The notes under the pieces are model-generated. The model worked only from the letters and a program-made list of their open reading frames with translations. It was not told where the DNA came from and made no database searches. A DNA stretch of 30,585 nucleotides, taken from a virus. Position 1 is the stretch's first letter. Each line of letters begins with the position of its first letter. The position numbers and the translations under genes were made by a program. This document shows, one piece after another, positions 13,599 through 21,324 of the stretch. The stretch lies in the IMG/VR virus record IMGVR_UViG_3300032220_000192, positions 1 to 30,585 of that record. One strand, written 5' to 3'.

Positions 13599-15847
13599 TA
13601 TGCGAAGTTTAGATTAGCGTTTCCGTAGTAGCCTGTGATGCCCGCGATGTAAACCAAAGACACAGCGTCCGTTGCTCCAATTGCGGTGGACAGAGTGGGT
13701 CCTGTTCCCCCGGCAAAATTAACGTCTGCTCCAAAGTCCACTGTGTATCCACCCGAGCCTCCCTGAGTTAGGAAGAGAGTGTAGACTGCCCCGTCGATCG
13801 GATTAGACTTAGTTAATGTGGTGATGCTGGAAGTTAGAGTTAAAGTCTGAATGTTAGAGTTGTCCCAGTTTAAAGTTACAGAACCCCCGGTTGATCCAAC
13901 TGCGTTAGTCTTAGAGGCTGCTTGACCAAAAGCAACTAAAGAGTTAACGTGAGTTGTATCATTTCTAACTTGTCCCCCGGTTAGTCCAGATAAACCTATT
14001 AAAGCAACTCCAGATAAAACCCCAGTTAAACAGTTATTAAATCCACCGATAATTGTATTACAGTTTCCTGTAGTGTCTATTATATTACATTGTCCGATAG
14101 ACACTTGGTTTGTGCCGGTTTCATTTGTACCAATTCTTCCATTAGCCCCAATTAAAACTGAATTCGCATGTGTGTTATTACCTGACAAGTTTCCGATAGT
14201 AATAGTACTTGCTGCTGTTGCTCTGGAAGAAAATCCAATAGCAATACCTCCATTAGCCGCTGCAAGATCATCTCCAATCATAATTGTTTGACCTACTCCT
14301 CCATAAAGAGCTCTTCCTATATTAACAGAATTACTGCTTAAAGAGTTTATATTATATCCAATTCCTATAGACTGAGTTCCTGCTGCAGTTAAATTTCCGA
14401 TTGCAATAGCTTCAGAAGCAGTAGAAATTGCTCCATTTCCTATAGCAATACCAGAACTAGTTGAACACACAGAATTACCGATTGCAATTCCACATGCTGC
14501 AGTAGATTTAGCCGATTGCCCAATTACAACAGAATTTTTACCAGTAGCCTCTGTTGTATTTCCAATGACAACTGAGTTGCAAGCACCAGTTCCTCCGACA
14601 GAAGAGTTGCCTAAGACGATGGTGCCGGTTGCTCCTGGGAATACTGTGTTAAAATGTCCTACTGAAGATGTACAGTTTCCAACATTTCCGATATGTTTAT
14701 TACAGGATCCAACAATCAAAGAATGACAGTAAGAAGTTCCATCCCCTATCTTACAGTTGTTTTCCCCTAAAATTGTTTGTGCGCAGGAAGGAAAAGATAA
14801 ATTACAAGTTTGATTAAAAGAACCAACTACTGTTGATTCTTGTAATGCAGCTGTGCAGTTAATATTACACTGACCAATCATGGTTTGTCTCTGACCTCCA
14901 CCTCCGCCGTTATCGAAATTTGAAATTCCTATAAGTAAAGAATTTGCCCCGAGAAGGGTGTTATCCTTTCCAAAAATAGTTCCCCCTACGTTATTTGGAA
15001 CATTGTTGCATCCATAAATAACATTTCCTGATAATCCCGCGAACATCCGGTTGCAAGATCCAAAGATGATTGTATTGTCCCATCCACAGTTGTTGTTTCC
15101 AAAGGTTAAAGATCCTGTAGAGTGTCTTGAATTTGTATTTCCAACTGTTATAGATCCAGCTCCGTATGAAGGATTATTATCGAATCCTATGATAATACCT
15201 GTACTATCTAAGGGTGTCGCTCCTGCAGTATGACAACCAATTTCTATAGTCTTACAAGAAGTAAATGCAGCTGATTGGTCAATATTAAATCCTATCGCAA
15301 TTTTATTCTGTCCTGGGTTTGGATTAGTTTTATTAATATTAGGTCCGATAGCAATCTGGTTTGGTCCTGCAGCAGTTGCTGTTGCTCCGATTACAACTGA
15401 GTTAAAAGAACCCGAAGTTGCTGTCGCTCCGATAGCTGTAGCGACTAAAGAGTTGGTCTGCTCCAAAGTAATCGGTGAAGATGCTCCCGCTCCTGTTGCC
15501 CCGTTTACACCAGAAGTTCCGGAAGTACCAGAAGCACCGGATGTTCCGCTTGTTCCAGAAGAACCCGAAGCACCAGAGGTACCACTTGTTCCTGACGTTC
15601 CATCTGTTCCGGATGTTCCCGAACTGCCAGATACCCCAGAAGTTCCAGACGTTCCTGCTGCTCCTGTTGGGCCTATTGGTCCACCGGTTACATTGCCAGT
15701 AAAGTTAAATGTGGTTGTGGAAAGTTCGAACGGAAAGACGTTTCCGAATCCGTCTGTTACCGGCTGTAGTGTGCTCAGTGCTCCAGAAGCCCCTATGTTG
15801 AGTAGAGCTCCATATGTGTCTTTGATTTGATCGCCTGCTAAGTTCAT
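13598..15847 (-). CDS. Fibre/adhesin with collagen-like tract and YadA-head-like repeats
   Basis: This 749-residue, glycine-, serine- and asparagine-rich protein has a collagen-like stretch of Gly-Thr-Ser-Gly repeats (about 68-115). After it, from about 130 to 640, comes a long series of left-handed repeat units with the pattern xxIGNxxxxxxNSVVIG, as in SSGIAIGNGAISTASEAIAI. The latter is the head repeat of trimeric autotransporter adhesins (YadA/Hep_Hag). The repeats contain many cysteines (NNC, GSCN, QCN), unusual for a phage fibre. A C-terminal beta domain ends the chain. It likely trimerises into a fibre that meets the host surface. It has its own late promoter element and an ATG 7 nt from the second box. 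Confidence 0.75.
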   Translation of the reverse strand: MNLAGDQIKDTYGALLNIGASGALSTLQPVTDGFGNVFPFELSTTTFNFTGNVTGGPIGPTGAAGTSGTSGVSGSSGTSGTDGTSGTSGTSGASGSSGTSGTSGASGTSGTSGVNGATGAGASSPITLEQTNSLVATAIGATATSGSFNSVVIGATATAAGPNQIAIGPNINKTNPNPGQNKIAIGFNIDQSAAFTSCKTIEIGCHTAGATPLDSTGIIIGFDNNPSYGAGSITVGNTNSRHSTGSLTFGNNNCGWDNTIIFGSCNRMFAGLSGNVIYGCNNVPNNVGGTIFGKDNTLLGANSLLIGISNFDNGGGGGQRQTMIGQCNINCTAALQESTVVGSFNQTCNLSFPSCAQTILGENNCKIGDGTSYCHSLIVGSCNKHIGNVGNCTSSVGHFNTVFPGATGTIVLGNSSVGGTGACNSVVIGNTTEATGKNSVVIGQSAKSTAACGIAIGNSVCSTSSGIAIGNGAISTASEAIAIGNLTAAGTQSIGIGYNINSLSSNSVNIGRALYGGVGQTIMIGDDLAAANGGIAIGFSSRATAASTITIGNLSGNNTHANSVLIGANGRIGTNETGTNQVSIGQCNIIDTTGNCNTIIGGFNNCLTGVLSGVALIGLSGLTGGQVRNDTTHVNSLVAFGQAASKTNAVGSTGGSVTLNWDNSNIQTLTLTSSITTLTKSNPIDGAVYTLFLTQGGSGGYTVDFGADVNFAGGTGPTLSTAIGATDAVSLVYIAGITGYYGNANLNFA

Positions 15848-15854
15848 TTGTATC

Positions 15855-15881
15855 TAAGTATGATTTTGTTGTTTTCTGCCG
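15855..15881 (-). promoter_or_regulatory. Putative phage late promoter 3
   Basis: The minus strand shows CGGCAG (15881-15876), 12 nt, then TCATACTTA (15863-15855). The ATG of the fibre gene is 7 nt further on. Confidence 0.75.
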
Positions 15882-15884
15882 AAT

Positions 15885-16121
15885 TTAAGGTAAATTAGTT
15901 TCAACCTGAAATTCTTCTGGTTGTCCTAAGATTGGAATTAAACTATCATCAAAGATAATAAACCAAAATGTAGGTGTGTTTAGAAGAGCAAAAGAATATC
16001 CGACCCAATTCTGAGTTACGTCCTCAGGTTCAGCAGGAATTCCATAATAAACGTTACAGTCGTTCTGTGCAGTATCTGCTTCTTCTTCTGTTAAAAATTT
16101 ATATCCTTTAATAAGTGGCAT
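15885..16121 (-). CDS. Small virion-associated hypothetical protein
   Basis: This 78-residue protein starts MPLIKGYKFLTEEEADTAQN and includes VYYGIPAEPEDVTQNWVGYS, a pattern I associate with small accessory proteins in fibre clusters of Bacteroidota phages. It overlaps the preceding gene by 14 bp. A role in assembly or chaperoning of the neighbouring fibre proteins is possible. No function is known to me. Confidence 0.6.
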   Translation of the reverse strand: MPLIKGYKFLTEEEADTAQNDCNVYYGIPAEPEDVTQNWVGYSFALLNTPTFWFIIFDDSLIPILGQPEEFQVETNLP

Positions 16122-16965
16122 AGTAAGAATTTATATTGTTGTTTAGTGCAACCCGATTCGAAGACTGATTAGAAAAATAGTTAAAAAATTCAGACAGATA
16201 AAATTTCCCAGATAAAACTGTTTCGTTAGTTCTATAAGTTCCCATCCAAGTAACCGATGCTGGACTGATAGTAACACCAGGAACTGTATTTGTTCCATCG
16301 GAAACATTGTTTGTCCAAGCTCCTAAATTTCCTGCTCCAACTCCTTGAAACAAAGTGTTTCCTATGAATAAAGCATTTTGTCTTGTTGTCTGAAGAACAG
16401 AAAATGGGTTATAGTAAACTGATTCTAATTTCCCAGTTCCCCCATCCCAGTCCAAAGCTGGAGCGTTATCTATACCTGCTTGTTTAGAAGTTATAATACC
16501 ACCGTAGTTGTAGGGAGAAAGATTTTGTGTAACATAAAATGCAGACATTGTTGATTGACTAAATCTCTGAGAACCAATAGCAAAATAGTCGTTAGTTCCA
16601 TCGAACAGCATAGAAGGTTTCCCGTTCTGCGTATTTACAACCCCCGAAGTGACTAACTGAGGCTGAGAAGTAGCAGAAGACTGAGTCATGTTATAACCAT
16701 TCCCAGACTGATCATAGAAGGTTGTAATAAATCCATTCCCTGCTCCTACAAAAGAAAGTAGAGAACTGGTGTCAAGATTTATTCCAGAAAATCCAATATC
16801 TTGTTCTGCATTATCTGAAGATCTTCTAACACGAACAGAAGATCCAGCATATGCAGTTCTAAGTTTTCTTAGAGAATATGCAGTATCTGCTCCACCATAG
16901 AGATCAAGTGGGGGAACCACATAAATTGCTCTACTTTCTATAATTCCTATTCCTGTTAGTATCAT
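16108..16965 (-). CDS. Fibre protein with arabinofuranosidase B-like / LamG-like domain
   Basis: The 285-residue protein contains AYSLRKLRTAYAGSSVRVRR (about 29-48), then a strand-rich part with FITTFYDQSGNGYNMTQSSA. This is the pattern of the alpha-L-arabinofuranosidase B catalytic-domain-like or LamG-like modules found in phage tail proteins, where they usually bind carbohydrates. Catalysis is not shown. The start lies 1 bp past the collagen-like protein's stop. Confidence 0.65.
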   Translation of the reverse strand: MILTGIGIIESRAIYVVPPLDLYGGADTAYSLRKLRTAYAGSSVRVRRSSDNAEQDIGFSGINLDTSSLLSFVGAGNGFITTFYDQSGNGYNMTQSSATSQPQLVTSGVVNTQNGKPSMLFDGTNDYFAIGSQRFSQSTMSAFYVTQNLSPYNYGGIITSKQAGIDNAPALDWDGGTGKLESVYYNPFSVLQTTRQNALFIGNTLFQGVGAGNLGAWTNNVSDGTNTVPGVTISPASVTWMGTYRTNETVLSGKFYLSEFFNYFSNQSSNRVALNNNINSYYATY

Positions 16966-16966
16966 A

Positions 16967-18331
16967 TTATGCTTTTAGATCTCCAAATAAGTACCAAGTG
17001 TCGGTTGCTGCTTTAACCAAGGTTGATCCAGAGTATTGTGAATTTAAGGCCAAATATCCATTTGCTGAATTAATTGTTACCCCTGCTGCTCCTGTTAGAC
17101 CAAGTGCACCTGTTCCTCCTCTTGAAATTAGAATCTGAGAACCAGTTGTGATAGGAACCACTGCGTTTGTGTTGATTGTAAAAGTCAGTGCTGCTGCAGA
17201 AGCTCCGATAACCATTGTATTAACATCTGCTGCTGCAAAAGTGTAGTTGGCGGTCTTGGTAGAATTATTGACGATCGAAGTATCAACACCGGAAGTTCCC
17301 GACGTTCCATTAGCCCCTGAAGTACCCGAAGTTCCATTAGCCCCGGAGGTGCCAGAAGTTCCGTCTATGCCCGAAGTACCAGATGTGCCGTTGATACCAG
17401 AAGTACCAGACGTTCCACTTGTTCCGGATGGGGTTGCCACCAGGATGAATAGAACAGGATCGTTGTTGCTGAACGAGTGTGTGGAAGTTACCAAGGTAAC
17501 TGGGAGTGTCCAGTAGGTGGTGTTGTCAACTGGGGTTCCAATAGTCCAAGTTTGATAGTTGACATGGTTTGCCTGGTCTTGAATTGTAATGGTAGATCCA
17601 GAGGTTAGATTAGCAAAGAAAATATCAACGTTATTTCCATTTTGGTCTTCCTCGCTAACGTTCAGAGAAGTTGCAGATGCCTGGGTAGCATTGTTCCAGA
17701 TGATGTGTCCTGACCCAGGATCACCAGATGTGATTGTAGTCTTAGCCTGGTAGTTGAAGAAGGAGTTAGAAAAACCCGGTTCACCCTGTGGACCAGTTGC
17801 TCCGTTTATTCCTGAAGTACCCGATGTGCCAGAAGTTCCATCTGTACCACTTGTTCCATTTATGCCCGAAGTACCCGAAGTTCCATCTGTACCACTTGTT
17901 CCATTTATGCCCGAAGTACCCGAAGTTCCATCTGTACCACTTGTTCCATTTATACCCGAAGTTCCCGATGTACCGTTAGCCCCGGAAGTACCCGATGTAC
18001 CATTAACCCCGTTAGCACCTGAAGTTCCCGATGTACCATTAACCCCGTTAGCACCTGAAGTTCCCGAAGTTCCGTTTGCTCCACTGGTTCCAGAAGTACC
18101 ATTAGCCCCGTTAGCCCCAGAAGTACCGGATGTTCCCGAAGTACCCGATGTACCTGCTCCTCCAGTTCCCCCTGTTAGAATATTTGTTCCACTGGAATTG
18201 ATAGCATAAACTGTTGTTCCGTCCGTGTACATTGTCACATAACCAGCAGACGGATTGCTGGGAGTAGAAGGGACTACTGAAAAGTCTATTTGTCCACCGG
18301 TCTCTCCGATGATAAATTTAGCATTGCTCAT
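16967..18331 (-). CDS. Collagen-like repeat fibre protein
   Basis: The 454-residue protein has a short N-terminal domain (about 1-55), a long Gly-Thr-Ser-Gly/Ala-Asn-Gly tract (about 56-180), a globular insert (about 190-300) and a second repeat tract (about 305-350). It ends in a beta-rich domain with [20 protein letters not shown] and [11 protein letters not shown]. The Gly-X-X rhythm is that of phage collagen-like fibres that form triple helices. It overlaps the preceding gene by 14 bp. The DNA carries tandem 45-bp repeats (17835-17969), so copy number may vary between phages. Confidence 0.75.
   Translation of the reverse strand: MSNAKFIIGETGGQIDFSVVPSTPSNPSAGYVTMYTDGTTVYAINSSGTNILTGGTGGAGTSGTSGTSGTSGANGANGTSGTSGANGTSGTSGANGVNGTSGTSGANGVNGTSGTSGANGTSGTSGINGTSGTDGTSGTSGINGTSGTDGTSGTSGINGTSGTDGTSGTSGTSGINGATGPQGEPGFSNSFFNYQAKTTITSGDPGSGHIIWNNATQASATSLNVSEEDQNGNNVDIFFANLTSGSTITIQDQANHVNYQTWTIGTPVDNTTYWTLPVTLVTSTHSFSNNDPVLFILVATPSGTSGTSGTSGINGTSGTSGIDGTSGTSGANGTSGTSGANGTSGTSGVDTSIVNNSTKTANYTFAAADVNTMVIGASAAALTFTINTNAVVPITTGSQILISRGGTGALGLTGAAGVTINSANGYLALNSQYSGSTLVKAATDTWYLFGDLKA
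17835..17969. repeat. Three tandem 45-bp repeats within the collagen-like gene
   Basis: Units of 45 bp begin at 17835, 17880 and 17925; the last diverges near its end. Each encodes 15 residues of the Gly-Thr-Ser-Gly tract. A second 36-bp duplication follows, with units starting at 17994 and 18030. The repeats are direct and in frame, so slippage would change fibre length without breaking the frame. Confidence 0.85.
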
Positions 18332-18986
18332 AAAGGCTATATGTTTGTTTTAAGAAAATATTTTGATTGATTTTTACTGACCCCCCGTTCTCGATTAGGA
18401 CAGGGCTGCAGTAGGTGATGGTGTTTGTTTCGACTACGAAAGCCTGTCCGTCTAAAACTGTGCAGGGGAAGTTGGCCATCGGAATAGATGTAACATACAC
18501 AACGTTGAAGAGACCTTCGTTGTCCGAAATATATGGAACAAATTCTATCTCTTTTTCACACACCACGTTGGTGTAGAGGAATGCCTGTCCTCTGTCTATT
18601 TCTTCATATTCTAGACACTGGTCCCAAATTGTGGTTGCAAAGTTCCAAAATGCTTCGTCCGTGTCCCACACTGCACAAGCTTCTGATCCGTTGGCAAGCG
18701 GATCGATAGATCCTGAAGATGTGTTGAAGACGATGTATTCGAAGTTTCCTTCTGGATAGAGATAGACCGATCCGTTGACTGGATCAGAAAAGCTCTGCAC
18801 CGACACAGTGTCGAACTCTAATTCGACGAATCTGCTGTTTCTACGCACCACCGTGGCCACAACCGCAAAGGTTTGCCTCGAGTAGGAGTTAGTTAAAATT
18901 ATGGTGAAGAAATTCCCAACAGATGTGGAAATCGTGTCAGCATAAATAATAACGTTATTGGTAGACCCTGGAGTTAGATTTAACAT
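18318..18986 (-). CDS. Hypothetical structural protein
   Basis: The 222-residue protein starts at the ATG at 18986 and begins MLNLTPGSTNNVIIYADTIS. I prefer this ATG to the GTG one codon earlier (18989), because the ATG is exactly 6 nt from the late promoter box. The protein is rich in beta strands, with several cysteines (EACAVWDTDEAFWNFATTIW and a CSPVLIENGG region), and has no recognised domain. Position after the tail tube and before the collagen-like fibre suggests a tail-tip or baseplate role. This is inference. Confidence 0.6.
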   Translation of the reverse strand: MLNLTPGSTNNVIIYADTISTSVGNFFTIILTNSYSRQTFAVVATVVRRNSRFVELEFDTVSVQSFSDPVNGSVYLYPEGNFEYIVFNTSSGSIDPLANGSEACAVWDTDEAFWNFATTIWDQCLEYEEIDRGQAFLYTNVVCEKEIEFVPYISDNEGLFNVVYVTSIPMANFPCTVLDGQAFVVETNTITYCSPVLIENGGSVKINQNIFLKQTYSLYEQC

Positions 18987-18992
18987 CACACA

Positions 18993-19019
18993 TAAGTATG
19001 AAACTTAGGATAACTGACA
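18993..19019 (-). promoter_or_regulatory. Putative phage late promoter 4
   Basis: The minus strand shows TGTCAG (19019-19014), 12 nt, then TCATACTTA (19001-18993), and ATG 6 nt further on. The first box coincides with the T-tract of the terminator just upstream. Confidence 0.8.
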
Positions 19020-19048
19020 AAACAAAGCCCCGAGAGAACCCCGGGGCT
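19017..19048 (-). terminator. Rho-independent terminator after the tail-tube gene
   Basis: On the minus strand AGCCCCG (19048-19042) pairs with CGGGGCT (19032-19026), seven pairs with a 9-nt loop, followed by TTGTTTTG. The T-tract runs into the first box of the next late promoter. Confidence 0.85.
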
Positions 19049-19088
19049 GTTTAGGAAAATAGATCGTCCTTTTTGTGTGTGAGGACGT

Positions 19089-19622
19089 TTATGCGTTTAC
19101 GAAGCTAGTGCCGGTCAAAGCAGCAAGTGTTGAAACTTGGAAAGCCATTTGTGGCTCCATTCCTTGTAAAACAAAGGAATACTGACTTGCATCTCCAGGG
19201 GCTGTACCAGTAACGGTAGATCCCGTGCTGATAACGCAACCTCTAGTTGCACCAACTAGCCAATAAAGGCCGTTGTTGTCTTCGAATACTACTTTTGATG
19301 CTCTGTTGTAAGCAAGTAGTTGGATTTGTGCTCTCTTCGCAGAAGAAAGGTGTTGAACTGGGATAGTTACTTCTTGTTGGAAAAAAGCAGTTCCGTTTGT
19401 GTTAGAGATATTGAAAGTCTCTGTGAACGAAGCTACGTCTTTAGCCACTTCGATTTGGTAGAATGTTCCAGTTGCACCAGCCAAGGAAGTAATTCCTGAA
19501 GTTGCACCTGCGGTGATTGTACCTGCCTCGAAGTCAGAAGAAACCCACAGTGTCTTAATACCGCCGATTGCATCTAAACAATCAAGGGCTATCGCTGCAG
19601 TTAAATTACATGTAGTTGACAT
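19089..19622 (-). CDS. Tail tube / major tail protein candidate
   Basis: This 177-residue protein starts MSTTCNLTAAIALDCLDAIG and contains FFQQEVTIPVQHLSSAKRAQ and QLLAYNRASKVVFEDNNGLY (about 95-120). The overall size, the beta-strand character and the order directly after the major capsid gene suit a tail tube subunit, present in many copies per virion. It is flanked by hairpin terminators on both sides (19659-19680 and 19017-19048), a sign of a separately tuned abundant transcript. No late promoter element lies in the 37 bases between the upstream terminator and its start. Assignment by pattern and context only. Confidence 0.6.
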   Translation of the reverse strand: MSTTCNLTAAIALDCLDAIGGIKTLWVSSDFEAGTITAGATSGITSLAGATGTFYQIEVAKDVASFTETFNISNTNGTAFFQQEVTIPVQHLSSAKRAQIQLLAYNRASKVVFEDNNGLYWLVGATRGCVISTGSTVTGTAPGDASQYSFVLQGMEPQMAFQVSTLAALTGTSFVNA

Positions 19623-19658
19623 TGGTTTCTTTTATTTTTTTATTGGGTTGTAAATTAA

Positions 19659-19680
19659 AGGGGCCTGCGAACAAGCCCCT
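19659..19680 (-). terminator. Hairpin terminator between capsid and tail-tube genes
   Basis: On the minus strand AGGGGCTTG pairs with CAGGCCCCT (nine pairs including one G-U) closed by a TTCG tetraloop, followed by TTTAATTTA. The U-tract is weak, so partial read-through into the next gene is likely. Confidence 0.75.
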
Positions 19681-19690
19681 TTTATTAAGA

Positions 19691-20635
19691 TTAGACTGTA
19701 GAAACGAACTGAGAAGCGTAAACTGCAGTTCCCATTCTGAAGGCCGCTAGCACATTGACAATATCAGCTGACGGATCGTAGTACATCTTCAACTTGTCAG
19801 CATCGTCGATTAGACCAGTTCCGAAGAAAATGTATTTCTTAGGTCCTACTAGGATGTGAGAGTTTGAAGAAAGTCCTGGTGCACCAAAGATAGTTACGTT
19901 AGTACCTGGCCAGATGAAAGATGCAGGAGCGTCTCCAGTGTAGTTTGTGATGTTAGGGTATTGGCTGATTAGAGCGTTACCTTTAGCCATCAAAGCTTGA
20001 ACTGCTACGGCATAATTCGTCATTGAAAGATACATCACTAGATCTCTTTCTTGCTTAAGAGCGTTAGAAAGTTTGTTGATGATTCCCCAGATAGAATCGA
20101 ATGCAGTTCCAACTGCCAAAGGTACAGTGATACCAGCACCTGTTCCGCCGATACATCCGTTAGCTACAGTAGCTTGTGCAAGAAGACCGTCTAGAGATCC
20201 ACCATCACCAGCCCAAATAGTGTTTTCAACATACTGAGAGATGTTGTCTACTTTATTTTGAGCAATCATAGCCTCGAAAGGAACTGATTCAAGATAGGCT
20301 GTAGGGCTAAGCTGAGAAGACAACCAGTATTGGCGTAGATCTTCTGGGCAAAGTTGCTCCTTAAGCATTTTAGTTTGTACTACAAGATCAATTTGATCGA
20401 ATACAGTAGAGTTACCAGTAGCACCACCTGGTCCTACTGTTGAAGCGTTAAATCCACACGCATAATCTATGATGTATGGATTAGAGTTTAGCAAGTTGAT
20501 TGCAGAAGTTCCTGCAGTCTTACCAGCTTGTACAGTCAAAAACTGTACTGAGTAAGGCTTAAGAAGTGCCTTGCTGATTAGGTCGGTAGATAGCTGATCA
20601 GTATAAACTGATAAGCCGGTTAAATCGAATGACAT
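19691..20635 (-). CDS. Major capsid protein (HK97-fold)
   Basis: This is the shell subunit. The 314-residue protein starts MSFDLTGLSVYTDQLSTDLI. It has the pattern of HK97-like capsid proteins of Bacteroidota phages: an N-terminal arm, a spine helix region, LSNALKQERDLVMYLSMTNYAVAV (about 190-213) and a C-terminal beta region ending in AAFRMGTAVYASQFVSTV. It follows a scaffold-like gene and a protease gene, the classical order. It ends 11 bp before a terminator hairpin. No Shine-Dalgarno is seen; the leader is A-rich. Confidence 0.85.
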   Translation of the reverse strand: MSFDLTGLSVYTDQLSTDLISKALLKPYSVQFLTVQAGKTAGTSAINLLNSNPYIIDYACGFNASTVGPGGATGNSTVFDQIDLVVQTKMLKEQLCPEDLRQYWLSSQLSPTAYLESVPFEAMIAQNKVDNISQYVENTIWAGDGGSLDGLLAQATVANGCIGGTGAGITVPLAVGTAFDSIWGIINKLSNALKQERDLVMYLSMTNYAVAVQALMAKGNALISQYPNITNYTGDAPASFIWPGTNVTIFGAPGLSSNSHILVGPKKYIFFGTGLIDDADKLKMYYDPSADIVNVLAAFRMGTAVYASQFVSTV

Positions 20636-20654
20636 AGTTTTTTAGTTTTATTTT

Positions 20655-21260
20655 TTAGAATCTTTTGTTGGTTTTGAAAGATGCTTTAAGAGATCTTAGG
20701 TGATCAACTCTTGCGTCTAGCGGACTTTCTTTTTCTTCTGATGGGTTAGCATTGAAAGTAGAAATTTTAGTTGCTGCCGGAGTAGCAGACATTTTTTCCA
20801 TCTTCTCTCTGTAAGAAGCCATTTCTTCTTTGACTGTTGCAACTTCTTTAGCAATCTCTTCGACTGCTTCCATGCACTGCATAATCATTTTAGTCATGTC
20901 TTCTTTCATGATTTCTCCTTCTGTTTTAACTGGCTCGTTTACAGCGTCTCCAGTTGGGGGAATGATATCTCCCTCTTTTGCCGCTTCGACTTCTACCTCA
21001 ACCTTTGGTTCTGGTTTCTCTACTGCGGTGATTGTTCCTTGGGCGTCAACGGTAACTTTAGTGCCATCTTCAGTGGTGTGAGTTCCTTCAGGAGCAGGTC
21101 CTTTATCTCCAGATTCAGATACAACAAATATCTTCTTTCCTGGTTCAAAAGCTTCCGCTTCTACTTTGGTCACGCCATCTTCCAACATAGCTTCAGTCAT
21201 CTTCACTTCCATTCCCAGAGCAATTCTGATTTGGTTTAATTTTTCTTCGTAAAAATTCAT
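20655..21260 (-). CDS. Scaffolding-like protein
   Basis: This 201-residue protein is acidic in the middle and helical near the end, where MIMQCMEAVEEIAKEVATVK (about 126-145) suggests a coiled coil. The C-terminus is short and basic (LRSLKASFKTNKRF), typical of scaffold proteins that contact the capsid subunit. It lies between the protease and the capsid gene. Its late promoter lies 33 bases upstream of the ATG, so this transcript has a normal leader, unlike the other six. Function inferred from context. Confidence 0.65.
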   Translation of the reverse strand: MNFYEEKLNQIRIALGMEVKMTEAMLEDGVTKVEAEAFEPGKKIFVVSESGDKGPAPEGTHTTEDGTKVTVDAQGTITAVEKPEPKVEVEVEAAKEGDIIPPTGDAVNEPVKTEGEIMKEDMTKMIMQCMEAVEEIAKEVATVKEEMASYREKMEKMSATPAATKISTFNANPSEEKESPLDARVDHLRSLKASFKTNKRF

Positions 21261-21293
21261 GGTTAAACTTATTTTAGATTTGGTTTATGTCTC

Positions 21294-21320
21294 TAAGTAT
21301 GAATCAAAAACAATCTGACA
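21294..21320 (-). promoter_or_regulatory. Putative phage late promoter 5 (capsid operon)
   Basis: The minus strand shows TGTCAG (21320-21315), 12 nt, then TCATACTTA (21302-21294). The ATG of the scaffold-like gene is 33 nt further on, so the mRNA would have a leader of about 27 nt. Confidence 0.75.
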
Positions 21321-21324
21321 TTTC

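Noticed and set aside
17835-18065. Regular repeats that could suggest a CRISPR array
   Set aside because: The units are tandem, without unique spacers, and lie in frame within a coding collagen-like tract.
15453-18209. Rightward ORFs rich in Val-Pro-Glu/Asp repeats
   Set aside because: They are the reverse-strand shadow of the collagen-like Gly-Thr-Ser-Gly tracts; no start context or neighbours support them.
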